29,314 bases of DNA, from positions 1-29,314 of the IMG/VR virus record IMGVR_UViG_3300047300_000455; one strand, 5' to 3'. A program made the position numbers and the translations under genes. Position 1 is the stretch's first letter; each line of letters begins with the position of its first letter. Positions 19,562 through 27,994 of this stretch are shown one piece after another. This stretch comes from a virus. Below the pieces are notes generated by a model. That model saw only the letters and a list, made by a program, of their open reading frames with translations. It made no database searches and was not told where the DNA came from.

Positions 19562-21174
19562 TAGAAGGCATCCTCAACAATGGTGGTTTGCCAGTTAATG
19601 GCCGTCAGATTCCATGCATCTGAGTTGTCATTGGATTCTACTTTGACAGACACTGTACGAACAGCATTTTGTTGAGTTGTGACCCAAGGTGTATCTGTAG
19701 AAATCAATGTTTTGCCAGTTTGACCATAAGTGGCAGATTGAGCGGTAGAGTTTGCGCCGCCAACAGTGATGTTAATAGAGCCAGAGCCTGCAATCTCAGG
19801 AAGCAAACGGTGAACATAAACTTTGCTACTGAAAGGCACAGGGCCATTAGCAGTCTGCATCACCATATTGTTTCGCTCAAACAAAGCAGGAATTGGCTGA
19901 TTGTTGATGAAAGAATTTCCAACAGCAGTCTGAATCAGTTTTTGGCTTGATCCATCACCACGAGCATAAGCAACCACGCGAGAAGCAAGGTTGAATTGAC
20001 CGCCAACTACTTTGGGGCCTTCAGTACCCATGCAGGCGTTCTGAATATCTTTTGGAGCATTCCAGATTTGCAAGTCATAGCGATATGACAGCATCTTGTT
20101 GCACCAGCCTGTCGATGTCAAATCAGGGTAATAAATCTCAATCTGATACTTCTGCGTGTTATTCACCATGAACAAACGGTCATAATAAGCAGGATTCAGA
20201 TTGGAAAAGAAATAGTCTTTTACCCGTTGATTGCCAATAGAAGTGAAGTTTGCACCATCAAAAACCCAGATGTCACGAGCATCAATCCCGTACACATTGG
20301 CATCGGTGTTTGTCCAACAGTTATTGTTCAGTAGTCCTCGACCTTGATTGAGGAGACGAACGCCAAAGATCGGGGCAGTGCTGTTTTGATAGGCAATTGG
20401 GCTAAAGACAACCGTATCCCAATAAGAGCAAACATAGAAGTTTGCACCAAGGAAAAAGCCATCAATCAACGGGCCGCGAACAGGAACTTCTTGTTCGTTA
20501 GCCACGTTTGTTAATGTTGGCTCCCAGGTTTCCGGAATGCCAGTGTTTGCAAATGCTTGCGACCAACGAACAGTTGTTGGGTAGTTGTAATCAATGCCAC
20601 TGATTGTTTTGGTCAAGTTGCCTGCAATCAAAATATTGCCTACGTTTGGAGAGCAATAGTTGCGGACAAAACCAGCGGTGGTTTTGGTTACGCCAACATC
20701 GTAGTTCCAGCTGGCGTTTGAAGTGACTGTGATTTCGTTGCTGGTCGGCAAGAAATACATTGGATTGGAAATTGTGTCATTGATAAAGAACACATTGCCA
20801 ACCCAAGATGTCGTGATGTTCAGGTCGTTTGTATAACCAGGCAAAGTAACAGAAGGATTGCCGCCAACACCCGGAGTAATATTAGTCACGCCAGAAGTCG
20901 TAACCATATACCAACGCCCATTGTTGGACGAATCCCGAGTGGCAACAATGTAAACCCAATTTGTCTGCGATCTAAAACCACCTTCCATGAAAATGGGCTG
21001 GTTTGGAACGGCAGTTAGGATTTCCTGTTCGCCAAAGATTTTCTTAATCCCACGAACGTCAGATTCCACATTCAGACCGGAGTTGTACTCAGCAGGGCCA
21101 AGAGCATTGCTTGGCACATCTGGCGTGAATGACATACCCACAAAAGGGGTTCTGATACGGGAATAGTCGCTCAT
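19561..21174 (-). CDS. Tail hub / P22 gp10-like stabilisation protein
   Basis: The product is 537 residues, rich in strands and aromatic residues. It opens with MSDYSRIRTPFVGMSFTPDV and contains repeated blade-like units such as FMEGGFRSQTNWVYIVAT and the block YGIDARDIWVFDGANFTSIG, then QRVKDYFFSNLNP. That YxxDxxDIWxFDG segment with long beta content resembles beta-propeller tail proteins of the P22 gp10 / packaged-DNA stabilisation type found in short-tailed phages. It would sit between the adaptor and the fibres. The similarity is remembered, not searched, and other tail proteins with propeller folds are possible. AGAGG precedes the ATG. Confidence 0.55.
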   Translation of the reverse strand: MSDYSRIRTPFVGMSFTPDVPSNALGPAEYNSGLNVESDVRGIKKIFGEQEILTAVPNQPIFMEGGFRSQTNWVYIVATRDSSNNGRWYMVTTSGVTNITPGVGGNPSVTLPGYTNDLNITTSWVGNVFFINDTISNPMYFLPTSNEITVTSNASWNYDVGVTKTTAGFVRNYCSPNVGNILIAGNLTKTISGIDYNYPTTVRWSQAFANTGIPETWEPTLTNVANEQEVPVRGPLIDGFFLGANFYVCSYWDTVVFSPIAYQNSTAPIFGVRLLNQGRGLLNNNCWTNTDANVYGIDARDIWVFDGANFTSIGNQRVKDYFFSNLNPAYYDRLFMVNNTQKYQIEIYYPDLTSTGWCNKMLSYRYDLQIWNAPKDIQNACMGTEGPKVVGGQFNLASRVVAYARGDGSSQKLIQTAVGNSFINNQPIPALFERNNMVMQTANGPVPFSSKVYVHRLLPEIAGSGSINITVGGANSTAQSATYGQTGKTLISTDTPWVTTQQNAVRTVSVKVESNDNSDAWNLTAINWQTTIVEDAF

Positions 21175-21192
21175 GGTTTACCTCTGTCGGTA

Positions 21193-21498
21193 TTATGCCG
21201 TAGCCCAAGGAACTCCGGCTTCTTGCACAGGGTTCTTTTGCAGATCAATCTGGCTTTGCAAACTGGCTTCCACGGTATCTTTTCCAAGCGATGATTGAAC
21301 CCAGCCAACCACCTGAGATTCAGTCAGTTGATCGTAAGGCGTGTATTGTTCTCCGGGTTGTTGGCTATAACTGACAGTGCCATAAGTGCTGGAGCTATAT
21401 TCACCATCAACAGCATTAACACGGTAATGCACCGTGACAACAAAGCCATCAGAGGTTAGGCGATCCATTTGTGGGATTGTCCAAAAAAATGTAGTCAT
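21193..21498 (-). CDS. Small conserved tail-region protein
   Basis: The product is 101 residues. It begins MTTFFWTIPQMDRLTSDGFV, then VHYRVNAVDGEYSSSTYGT, and ends QKNPVQEAGVPWA. I recall this family (sometimes DUF7936) beside fibre genes of short-tailed phages and cyanophages; the LTExxVxGWVQSSLG helix near residue 60-75 is constant. It may be a structural or chaperone component of the fibre. AAGGA precedes the ATG; it is set apart from the large fibre by two bases. Confidence 0.75.
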   Translation of the reverse strand: MTTFFWTIPQMDRLTSDGFVVTVHYRVNAVDGEYSSSTYGTVSYSQQPGEQYTPYDQLTESQVVGWVQSSLGKDTVEASLQSQIDLQKNPVQEAGVPWATA

Positions 21499-21500
21499 TT

Positions 21501-24500
21501 TTAGTTTCCTTCAAGTTGTGCGACACGGGTGCGGAGGGATTGGATTTCCTTAACCAACATAGGAACAAGCTTGGAATAATCCACAGCCATCATCTGCTCA
21601 GGGTCTTCGGGTTGATGTACAGCTTCTGGAGCCACAGTCGCCAGCTCTTGTGCAATAAAACCAGCACGTTGATGATTGCCATCTGCTTTCCAATCGTAGC
21701 TCCGCACTTTGATGGAGTCGATGACGCTACCGAACTCGGGGGCATCAACGATGTTTTCCTTCAAGCGCTGGTCAGAGGTGACGTTGTATAGAACTGCGGT
21801 TGTGCCGGATTGGGTGATAGAGCCGATTGTTGTGTTGTTGTACCGAAACTCGATATATGAAGTTCCGGTTGATGTTCCTGTTGGGTGTCCAAGGTATCCA
21901 ATACCAGTGGCAAGAAAAGCGGCTCCTGTATTCACAGAACCCGGAGTTGTCCCAATCCATAAATTTGCACTCGCATCCAGCGTCATCGCCTGAGTGAAGC
22001 TGATGGCGTTGCCTGCTGTTCCGGAGGGGGCGGTGAACCAAGCGTGAATGCCGTTACCTACTTCACCTTGTGTGTATTTTGTGGCATACCCGGTTGCGAT
22101 GTATTTCCACCCTGCGTTGTAGTAAGCATTGCCTGTCAGTCCAGTTTCTGCGGTGGAGTACCCATAAACCGATCCGTTGTTTACCTGAAAGGCTTTGACT
22201 GTTGCCCACGCACTCGGCGTCACCCCGAGGCCAGCGTTGTTGGATGGGTCAATCGTCAGAGCAATTCCGTTGGCAGTTTCAAGAACAACGCTTGTGCTGC
22301 CCGTAGAAGTGCCAAAGTGAGCTTTGCCATCCGTGGTCGCCGCCATCAGGGCGTTGTACGTCCCGGTGGTGATGTAGTTCGTTGCGCCGCTGGCAGACTG
22401 AAGCTGCACAGTCTTGCCGCCGTAGATGGCTGTGATCGAACTCGTCCCAATGCCCAGACCTGTGGTGTTTAGGCGCATTTGTTCGGAGCCAATGTACCAG
22501 CTATGGAACCCGCCGTTGTTGTTGGAGTAGCGCATCTCGTCGCCACTCGTCACCCATTGGATTGATCCGAGGTTTGCTGCGTCAGTCCGGTTCAGTTGGA
22601 AGTAGCCGTTGCCGACACCAGAACCGCCAGAAATCACTTTTCCTTTGTTGGAAAAATCCGTCCCGTCAAACGTCAGCGCACTGCCCGTGGTCACTACTTT
22701 GGAGCCGTTGAGGTACGTCACGCCGTTGGCTGTGCCGCCAGAGAGGGTCAAACCCGTAAATATTGGCGAGTTACCAGTGCCCAATCCCAAGTTGGTTGCA
22801 GCACCAGCAGCAGTAGTTGCTCCAGTACCACCGTTTGCAATGCCCAATGTACCAGCCAGCGTAATAGTGCCAGAAGTTGTGATTGGGCTACCAGATGTGG
22901 TCAAACCAGTTGTGCCACCGGATACATCAACACTGGTCACAGTACCCAATGGGTTTGTTGCCCATGAGGTGTTTGTGCCGTCAGTGGTCAAGAATTTGCC
23001 GCCGTTACCGACTTGAGAAGGCACAAGAGCGTTAAAAGCAGCGTTTGCTGTTGTTTGACCTGTGCCGCCATTGGTAATGGCAAGAGTGCCAGCTAACGTA
23101 ACTGCGCCGGATGTTGCAGTTGATGGGGTAAGTCCTGTAGTGCCCGCAGAGAAAGTTGTAACGCCAATGCTGGACAGACTTGTCCATGTCGGAGTTCCGG
23201 TTCCTGCGCTTGTCAGAACTTGACCGCTGGAGCCTGCTGTAGTGAAGGCATAAGCTGTCCCTGTGCCGTAGGCCACAGCACCAGCAGTAGGAGTAGCTGT
23301 ACCATTAGTACCTCCCCTGTTAATTGCAATAACGCTGCCATTCCAAGTGGCACTTGTAATTGAGCCTGGATAGTCAAAAGTATTTGTTGACCAAGAAACA
23401 TTTGATGGCCCTTGATCGTGTCTATCCCACGATCCTGCAGCAATAGAATTGTTGGTTAAAACAATTGTTACAAAACCACCCGATTGAATTGTTGCAACTG
23501 TTGTGTTTGAGTTGTTGACAACAGTAATTGCACCAGAACTTTGGTTGTTATTGAATGTAAACAATGCGCCATTCGGCAAAGTAGTGGCATCTGGTAATTT
23601 GATCGTTTGCCCACCAGAACCTGTGATGTTCCAGTTTTGTACAGATGCCGCAGTCAACGTAATTGTTATTCCGCTTGCGGCTTGAGACGTATAACCTTCA
23701 AACAAGCAATTAACGCTAATATTTGCGTTGGCATCACGCAAAACAACTGAGTTTGCTCCACTTGAAGACGTAACGCCCGTCCCACCATTAGCTACTGGCA
23801 AAGCAGTGCCAGAATAGCTAATTGCCAATGTTCCGCTGCTTGTAATTGGACTACCAGTTACAGTCAGGAAAGATGGAACAGTTGCAGCAACAGAAATAAC
23901 AGTGCCACCAGGGTTGCTGCTGCTGATGGTTTGATTGGGCCAAGTTCCTGTAATGCTTACGTTAGTGCCAGCAACCAACGAAGGAGCTGATGTGCCTGTG
24001 CCGCCTTGAACAACGCTTAAAGCTGTAGTTAATCCAGATAAACTGGTGATGTCATTGTTTGCGCCGGATGCAGCAGCACCCAAAGCAGCACGGGCTCCAG
24101 AAGCCGTTGTAGACCCTGTTCCACCGTTGGCAATACCAACAATACCAGTGACGTTTGCAGCATTTCCGCTAATGGAGCCTTGAATTTGGCTGCTAAAAGT
24201 TTTTGTGCCAGCAATAGTCTGGCTGCTTGTCAAATCAACATACAAACTGGAGCCAGTAAGGCGCGTCCAAGTACCAGTTTCTTTAAACCAAATTGCTTGA
24301 GGAGTTGTATCAAGCTGAATGTATAACTGATCAGATTGACCAACACCAGAGCTAGGAATTCCAGAGCCAGAAAGAATTGGCAAACCACTGGAATAAGAAA
24401 ATTTACCAGGAACAGACCATGTAAGGTCAGAAGCAGTTTTGCTGTTGACCAGCGCAATAGACACCCAAACAATGTTTGTTGGGTTTGCAGGAGGAGTGCT

Positions 24501-24716
24501 AGACCAGCCAGATGGCGGTGTGCCACTGTTTGTAGTGAAGTCCCAAGAACCGCCTGTCGGAGTGGCAGGTTGCATGTCTGCTACTTGGAAAATAAACCAT
24601 TCAAAATAGGAACCACCAAAACTTGTGTTATTCCCATATAAACCCGTTGACTCAGAACCAGAAGCGGCTGCGACAACACCGGAAGAACTACTTCCATACA
24701 GGCCAACTGTTGCCAT
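21501..24716 (-). CDS. Tail fibre with C-terminal S74 intramolecular chaperone
   Basis: The product is 1071 residues. The N-terminus would attach to the virion (MATVGLYGSSSSGVV). The shaft has about six units of the form (I/V)ANGGTG-x-(T/S), each followed by an LG or AL block. The last 92 residues are a peptidase S74 chaperone: TSDQRLKENIVDAPEFG with the S981/K986 self-cleavage pair, then QRAGFIAQELATVAPEAV, VDYSKLVPMLVKEIQSL and a terminal coiled coil. The chaperone trimerises the fibre and then cuts itself off. This is the likely receptor-binding fibre. The C-terminal third of the gene is visibly more GC-rich than the shaft. AAGGAAAAAAC precedes the ATG. Confidence 0.9.
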   Translation of the reverse strand: MATVGLYGSSSSGVVAAASGSESTGLYGNNTSFGGSYFEWFIFQVADMQPATPTGGSWDFTTNSGTPPSGWSSTPPANPTNIVWVSIALVNSKTASDLTWSVPGKFSYSSGLPILSGSGIPSSGVGQSDQLYIQLDTTPQAIWFKETGTWTRLTGSSLYVDLTSSQTIAGTKTFSSQIQGSISGNAANVTGIVGIANGGTGSTTASGARAALGAAASGANNDITSLSGLTTALSVVQGGTGTSAPSLVAGTNVSITGTWPNQTISSSNPGGTVISVAATVPSFLTVTGSPITSSGTLAISYSGTALPVANGGTGVTSSSGANSVVLRDANANISVNCLFEGYTSQAASGITITLTAASVQNWNITGSGGQTIKLPDATTLPNGALFTFNNNQSSGAITVVNNSNTTVATIQSGGFVTIVLTNNSIAAGSWDRHDQGPSNVSWSTNTFDYPGSITSATWNGSVIAINRGGTNGTATPTAGAVAYGTGTAYAFTTAGSSGQVLTSAGTGTPTWTSLSSIGVTTFSAGTTGLTPSTATSGAVTLAGTLAITNGGTGQTTANAAFNALVPSQVGNGGKFLTTDGTNTSWATNPLGTVTSVDVSGGTTGLTTSGSPITTSGTITLAGTLGIANGGTGATTAAGAATNLGLGTGNSPIFTGLTLSGGTANGVTYLNGSKVVTTGSALTFDGTDFSNKGKVISGGSGVGNGYFQLNRTDAANLGSIQWVTSGDEMRYSNNNGGFHSWYIGSEQMRLNTTGLGIGTSSITAIYGGKTVQLQSASGATNYITTGTYNALMAATTDGKAHFGTSTGSTSVVLETANGIALTIDPSNNAGLGVTPSAWATVKAFQVNNGSVYGYSTAETGLTGNAYYNAGWKYIATGYATKYTQGEVGNGIHAWFTAPSGTAGNAISFTQAMTLDASANLWIGTTPGSVNTGAAFLATGIGYLGHPTGTSTGTSYIEFRYNNTTIGSITQSGTTAVLYNVTSDQRLKENIVDAPEFGSVIDSIKVRSYDWKADGNHQRAGFIAQELATVAPEAVHQPEDPEQMMAVDYSKLVPMLVKEIQSLRTRVAQLEGN

Positions 24717-24766
24717 GTTTTTTCCTTACTTGAATAAAGCTGTGAATTTAAACATAATACTTTAGA

Positions 24767-25750
24767 TTACTTAAAGGAATATCTGTAGTTACGAGGCTGG
24801 AATTCGGAGGTGAGGTGCTGATCCCCACCGCGCCATTTGCCTTTGTAGTTCTGGTCTTCAATCAAACCATAAGAATCATCAAAGCGAACTTGCCATTTTT
24901 GAGCTTCTTCCACGTTCTTGTTTTTGTCGTAATAGCACTGCAAAGTGCCATAAAGATAACCTTCAGGGAAAGAAGCCAAGACGCCATTGTTTTGCACCAC
25001 AGGCACAAGCGGGTCATCCGTAGTGCTAAACAAAAATGGGAATGTCTTTTGGTAGTACGCCTTGATGGTGACATCCTTACCTGGGTTTGGCGTAAACACA
25101 TAGTTAGGGCCAACTTCAGAGAAAGAAGCGCGGATAACGCGAGGAACACCAAACGGGCGAACATAGAGTTGGTCAATCATTCTGCGACGAATGATTTCTC
25201 GGTCACCAACTCGGTCATAAATAATCCAAGGGCCAAGGCTACTAGCGCCAGGAGGCTGGTTAGCCGGAGGCGATTCTTGGAAAAACAAAATAGGAAACAC
25301 CATATCCGCAGGGATAGGGGCCATACCGTTTTCGTTGGTCACCAAAATTGCCGGATCAACCGTGTCATATGGATTTGAACGAAGTGCAGGAAGCTCAAGC
25401 GTCCGCATTTTTAACTCGCACATCTGAATGCAAGCTTGAATTTCCACAGAAGACTGAGTAGGAATCTTGACAATAGCTGTGGGCAAAGTAGCCCCAGACC
25501 AAACATTATCGGTGTCGCTGACGGTAATGCTTGTCGAGTTAACAGCCAAAACCAGCGTGAACGGGCCAGTTACGCTAGAACCAATGAAATCACCAACCAG
25601 GACTTGAGAAGTTGGGTTTGCGGATGTTGTGATAACGCCAGTAGTCGAATTAAATGCCGTTGCATTGATGCCAATACTGCTTGGAATGGCCCCTACCCAT
25701 TGCGCGACACGGCTAACAAGCGAGTTAGCTGATTGAATAAAAAGGGCCAT
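24767..25750 (-). CDS. Head-tail adaptor protein
   Basis: The product is 327 residues. It begins MALFIQSANSLVSRVAQWVG, has a beta-rich insert (about 30-100), and ends with LPVPVVQ-like DPLVPVVQNNGVLASFPEGY, LYGTLQCYYDKNKNVEEAQK and SYGLIEDQNYKGKWRGGD. The pattern of a helix ending PEGYLYGTLxxYYDKNxNxEEAxKW followed by a disordered basic end is that of gp4 / gp11-type adaptor proteins, which join the portal to the tail. It sits between capsid and fibre genes, the expected order. GAGGAC precedes the ATG. The 50-base gap to the fibre gene is A/T-rich with no clear terminator. Confidence 0.7.
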   Translation of the reverse strand: MALFIQSANSLVSRVAQWVGAIPSSIGINATAFNSTTGVITTSANPTSQVLVGDFIGSSVTGPFTLVLAVNSTSITVSDTDNVWSGATLPTAIVKIPTQSSVEIQACIQMCELKMRTLELPALRSNPYDTVDPAILVTNENGMAPIPADMVFPILFFQESPPANQPPGASSLGPWIIYDRVGDREIIRRRMIDQLYVRPFGVPRVIRASFSEVGPNYVFTPNPGKDVTIKAYYQKTFPFLFSTTDDPLVPVVQNNGVLASFPEGYLYGTLQCYYDKNKNVEEAQKWQVRFDDSYGLIEDQNYKGKWRGGDQHLTSEFQPRNYRYSFK

Positions 25751-25759
25751 TTTGCGTCC

Positions 25760-26266
25760 TCACTTGGTCTGTACCATTGGATTATACGGAATAGGAATTT
25801 TCCCGCTAGGGTGGCAGACAAAATCACTGTAGTATTCATTTACGATGGCATAAAACTTGATTTTGTCGGCTTTATCTTGCTTGATCAACTCCCAAGGGCG
25901 GTTGTTAAACCACTTGGAGCTAATCTCATGGGCAAAACATTTTGGCAAGTTCATCATGTGAGCCGTACCAGCAAAGAACGGGTTGTCAGTACCGTGTTCT
26001 TTGTAAAACTCGCGTAAGTTTTTACACTCCTGACGAATTGCCTCTACGTTAGACTGCTCGTACTGAACATAGCGATTGCCGTCTTGAGCGCCAATCTTGT
26101 ACTTCATATTGCCAGTGTCAAAGGTCTGCGACCAAGTGCCTGACTTTACTTCGTTGAAAAGCTTGTCGTTTCGGCGAAACACGCCATCCACGCCTGCCTC
26201 AAGAATCCCATCTGTGTAGTAGTCTTCTTTCAGTTGTGCTTCTTCATTGTTAGCGTTCAATCCCAT
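25760..26266 (-). CDS. Conserved protein downstream of the capsid gene
   Basis: The product is 168 residues with KLFNEVKSGTWSQTFDTGNM, many aromatic and acidic residues, two cysteines flanking a helix (QECKNLREFYKE) and a C-terminal YYSDFVCHPSGKIPIPYNPM. No known fold is recognised. Such genes between capsid and adaptor often encode head-completion or decoration proteins, but nothing here proves that. Its ATG lies inside the end of the HNH gene (10-base overlap), so the HNH gene probably inserted directly in front of it. Confidence 0.6.
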   Translation of the reverse strand: MGLNANNEEAQLKEDYYTDGILEAGVDGVFRRNDKLFNEVKSGTWSQTFDTGNMKYKIGAQDGNRYVQYEQSNVEAIRQECKNLREFYKEHGTDNPFFAGTAHMMNLPKCFAHEISSKWFNNRPWELIKQDKADKIKFYAIVNEYYSDFVCHPSGKIPIPYNPMVQTK

Positions 26267-26760
26267 ACATTGCCTTTGCGTTTATTTTCAATCTCAGTAA
26301 GAATTTGAAGATTAAAGTGATTGTGCAATCCGCACACATTTTTTCCCACCAAGGGAACAATGTGATCAACGTGGTACTTCACGCCGGGATTCATCGCCTC
26401 AAGCTCCTTCGCTTTCTTATAAAACGATCTTACATTTTCTTGGCCCCAACCAGTTGTTGCCAACAATTCTTTTGCTCTGCGTTTTGCATCTTTTTCGATA
26501 AAAACAGCTTTGTTCAGATTGTAATACTTGCGCCCATATTCGCGGCGCTTTTCAATCATTTTTACAGAATTGAAATATGCCGCAACTTTTTCTGGATTTT
26601 TTTCAGACCATTGTTTTGTGTGATTTCGCTGACATTCAGAACAATTACCCGTGGCAGTCCAGCGTTTAGCTACATGACCTTGCTTACAAAAAAGACCCGT
26701 GAAATAGGCTTTTGAACCTGAATCACGGGCCTCTTGTCGAGTTTTTGGTAATCCATACAT
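26257..26760 (-). CDS. HNH endonuclease within the late operon
   Basis: The product is 167 residues. A zinc finger (C25, H29, C40 and C43 in FCKQGHVAKR and GNCSECQ) and a basic helical linker precede the nuclease core: KYHVDHIVPLVGKNVCGLHN with D132-H133 and H146, then NLQILTEIENKRKGN. That VDHIVPL-x-G ... CGLHxxxNLQxL signature is typical of phage HNH homing nucleases. It stands between the capsid gene and its usual partner gene. AGGAG precedes the ATG and lies at the foot of a terminator-like hairpin, so expression from the strong capsid transcript may be damped. Confidence 0.88.
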   Translation of the reverse strand: MYGLPKTRQEARDSGSKAYFTGLFCKQGHVAKRWTATGNCSECQRNHTKQWSEKNPEKVAAYFNSVKMIEKRREYGRKYYNLNKAVFIEKDAKRRAKELLATTGWGQENVRSFYKKAKELEAMNPGVKYHVDHIVPLVGKNVCGLHNHFNLQILTEIENKRKGNVWD

Positions 26761-26772
26761 TGCCTTACTCCT

Positions 26773-26801
26773 AAAAGAGCCTCCATTGTAGAGACTCTTT
26801 T
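26773..26801 (-). terminator. Hairpin after the major capsid gene
   Basis: AAAAGAGCCTC (26773-26783) and GAGACTCTTTT (26791-26801) form an 11-bp stem with one G-U and a seven-base loop. Read leftward it ends in a four-T run, a short Rho-independent terminator; read rightward it also ends in T residues. It lies between the capsid and HNH genes. It probably terminates part of the capsid transcripts and lets the rest continue. Confidence 0.65.
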
Positions 26802-26820
26802 GGAACTTAGCAAGTATTGA

Positions 26821-27978
26821 TTAAGCCAAATAGCGCTGTACTTGTGCCGATGGGCGGGGGCCAGTGACCGCTGCACCAGTGGCTGCTGTACCTGCAAGCA
26901 CTGCAACGCCAGCAGGGTTGCGGACGATCAATGTGCCTTCGAGAATGTACTGGTCAAGCGAAGCGTCAGCGTTAGAGAACACTTCGTTGTTCGGGCCGAG
27001 TTCGCGCAGGCTACCCCACTGGATAACGTCAGGGTTCAGGAACAGGCAGCTGGTGTTGTCAGCGCCAGTTTGATCCATCACCCAAGAATCGTCGATCTGG
27101 TAGGTGTAGTTGAAGTCACCTTCGTAGGTGCTGATCGTGTCACCCTTGTCAGCAGGGTTGAAACGGTTGATGCTACGGCTGGTAGGCATCTGGTCGCTGA
27201 TGTGGGTACGCATCGACGTTGGAACCACCATGTTGGTGATCTTGGCGTTGAAACGCTGTTCAGCGGTAGTCACCAACTGCTTGTAGGTGTAGGGGCTGAA
27301 CTGTTGCAGGGTCTGACCGGAGGCAAACGAGAAGTAGCCCAGACCAGCGTTCGACAGCAGGCCGTTGAAAGGCACGTTGGTCGAAGTGGTAGAGGTGGTG
27401 TCGTTGCTGTCAGAAGCTGCCAGGTTCAGAACCGCAGTACCTGTGGTGGGGTTGCCGGAACGTGTACCAGCAAAAGCGTACAGAGAGCCAAAACGGCGAC
27501 CGTTGTTAGGCGAAGAACCTTGGGTAGCGGCTTGACCAGCGTACTTGATAGAAGCACCGTCAGCGCGAACCATTTGCAGTTCAACGTCGAACATGATTTC
27601 GGTCAATTGCTTGACTTCTTGGTAGGCTTGGGGATCGCCACCAGCTTGTTCAACAGCACGAGCGGTGCCAGTAGCGCCGATCACGGTGGTGAAAATCTGA
27701 GTGTAGTTACCCAAGTTAGCGCGGGTGTTCGATGCGGCATCAGAAGCCGACACAGCAGCGCCTTCCAGCTTTGCGTTCAAAGCGGGGGTGCGGAAGTAGT
27801 CGTTAGGCCAGATGTGCAGAGTCGAATTGACTTTGCGCTTTTTGCTCATAGCCATGTTAGTGATCGGGGTGCGATCCTTCACATAGTTAGAGACGGTCAT
27901 ATCGAGGTCTTTGACCACGATGTCGGTGGTATACGAGCCGTTGCCGTTACCCAAGTTTGCAGAGGTGATGGTTGCCAT
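26821..27978 (-). CDS. Major capsid protein (SU10 / DUF5309-like)
   Basis: The product is 385 residues. It begins MATITSANLGNGNGSYTTD and shows the N-arm DLDMTVSNYVKDRTPITN, a helix with QVRADGASIKYAGQ-like VELQMVRADGASIKYAG, and the block EQRFNAKITNMVVPTSMRTH, then DQMPTSRSINRF. The pattern matches my memory of the SU10-type (DUF5309) HK97-fold capsid family. It follows the scaffold gene by 16 bases, as expected. Codons are strongly biased to C in third position (AAC, TTC, GGC), unlike neighbours, which fits very high expression. AGGAG precedes the ATG. Confidence 0.85.
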   Translation of the reverse strand: MATITSANLGNGNGSYTTDIVVKDLDMTVSNYVKDRTPITNMAMSKKRKVNSTLHIWPNDYFRTPALNAKLEGAAVSASDAASNTRANLGNYTQIFTTVIGATGTARAVEQAGGDPQAYQEVKQLTEIMFDVELQMVRADGASIKYAGQAATQGSSPNNGRRFGSLYAFAGTRSGNPTTGTAVLNLAASDSNDTTSTTSTNVPFNGLLSNAGLGYFSFASGQTLQQFSPYTYKQLVTTAEQRFNAKITNMVVPTSMRTHISDQMPTSRSINRFNPADKGDTISTYEGDFNYTYQIDDSWVMDQTGADNTSCLFLNPDVIQWGSLRELGPNNEVFSNADASLDQYILEGTLIVRNPAGVAVLAGTAATGAAVTGPRPSAQVQRYLA

Positions 27979-27994
27979 GTTAAAAACTCCTGAG

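Noticed and set aside
26842-27993. 383-codon open frame antisense to the capsid gene
   Set aside because: It mirrors the capsid gene's C-ending codon bias; the capsid reading is well supported by family features, ribosome site and position.
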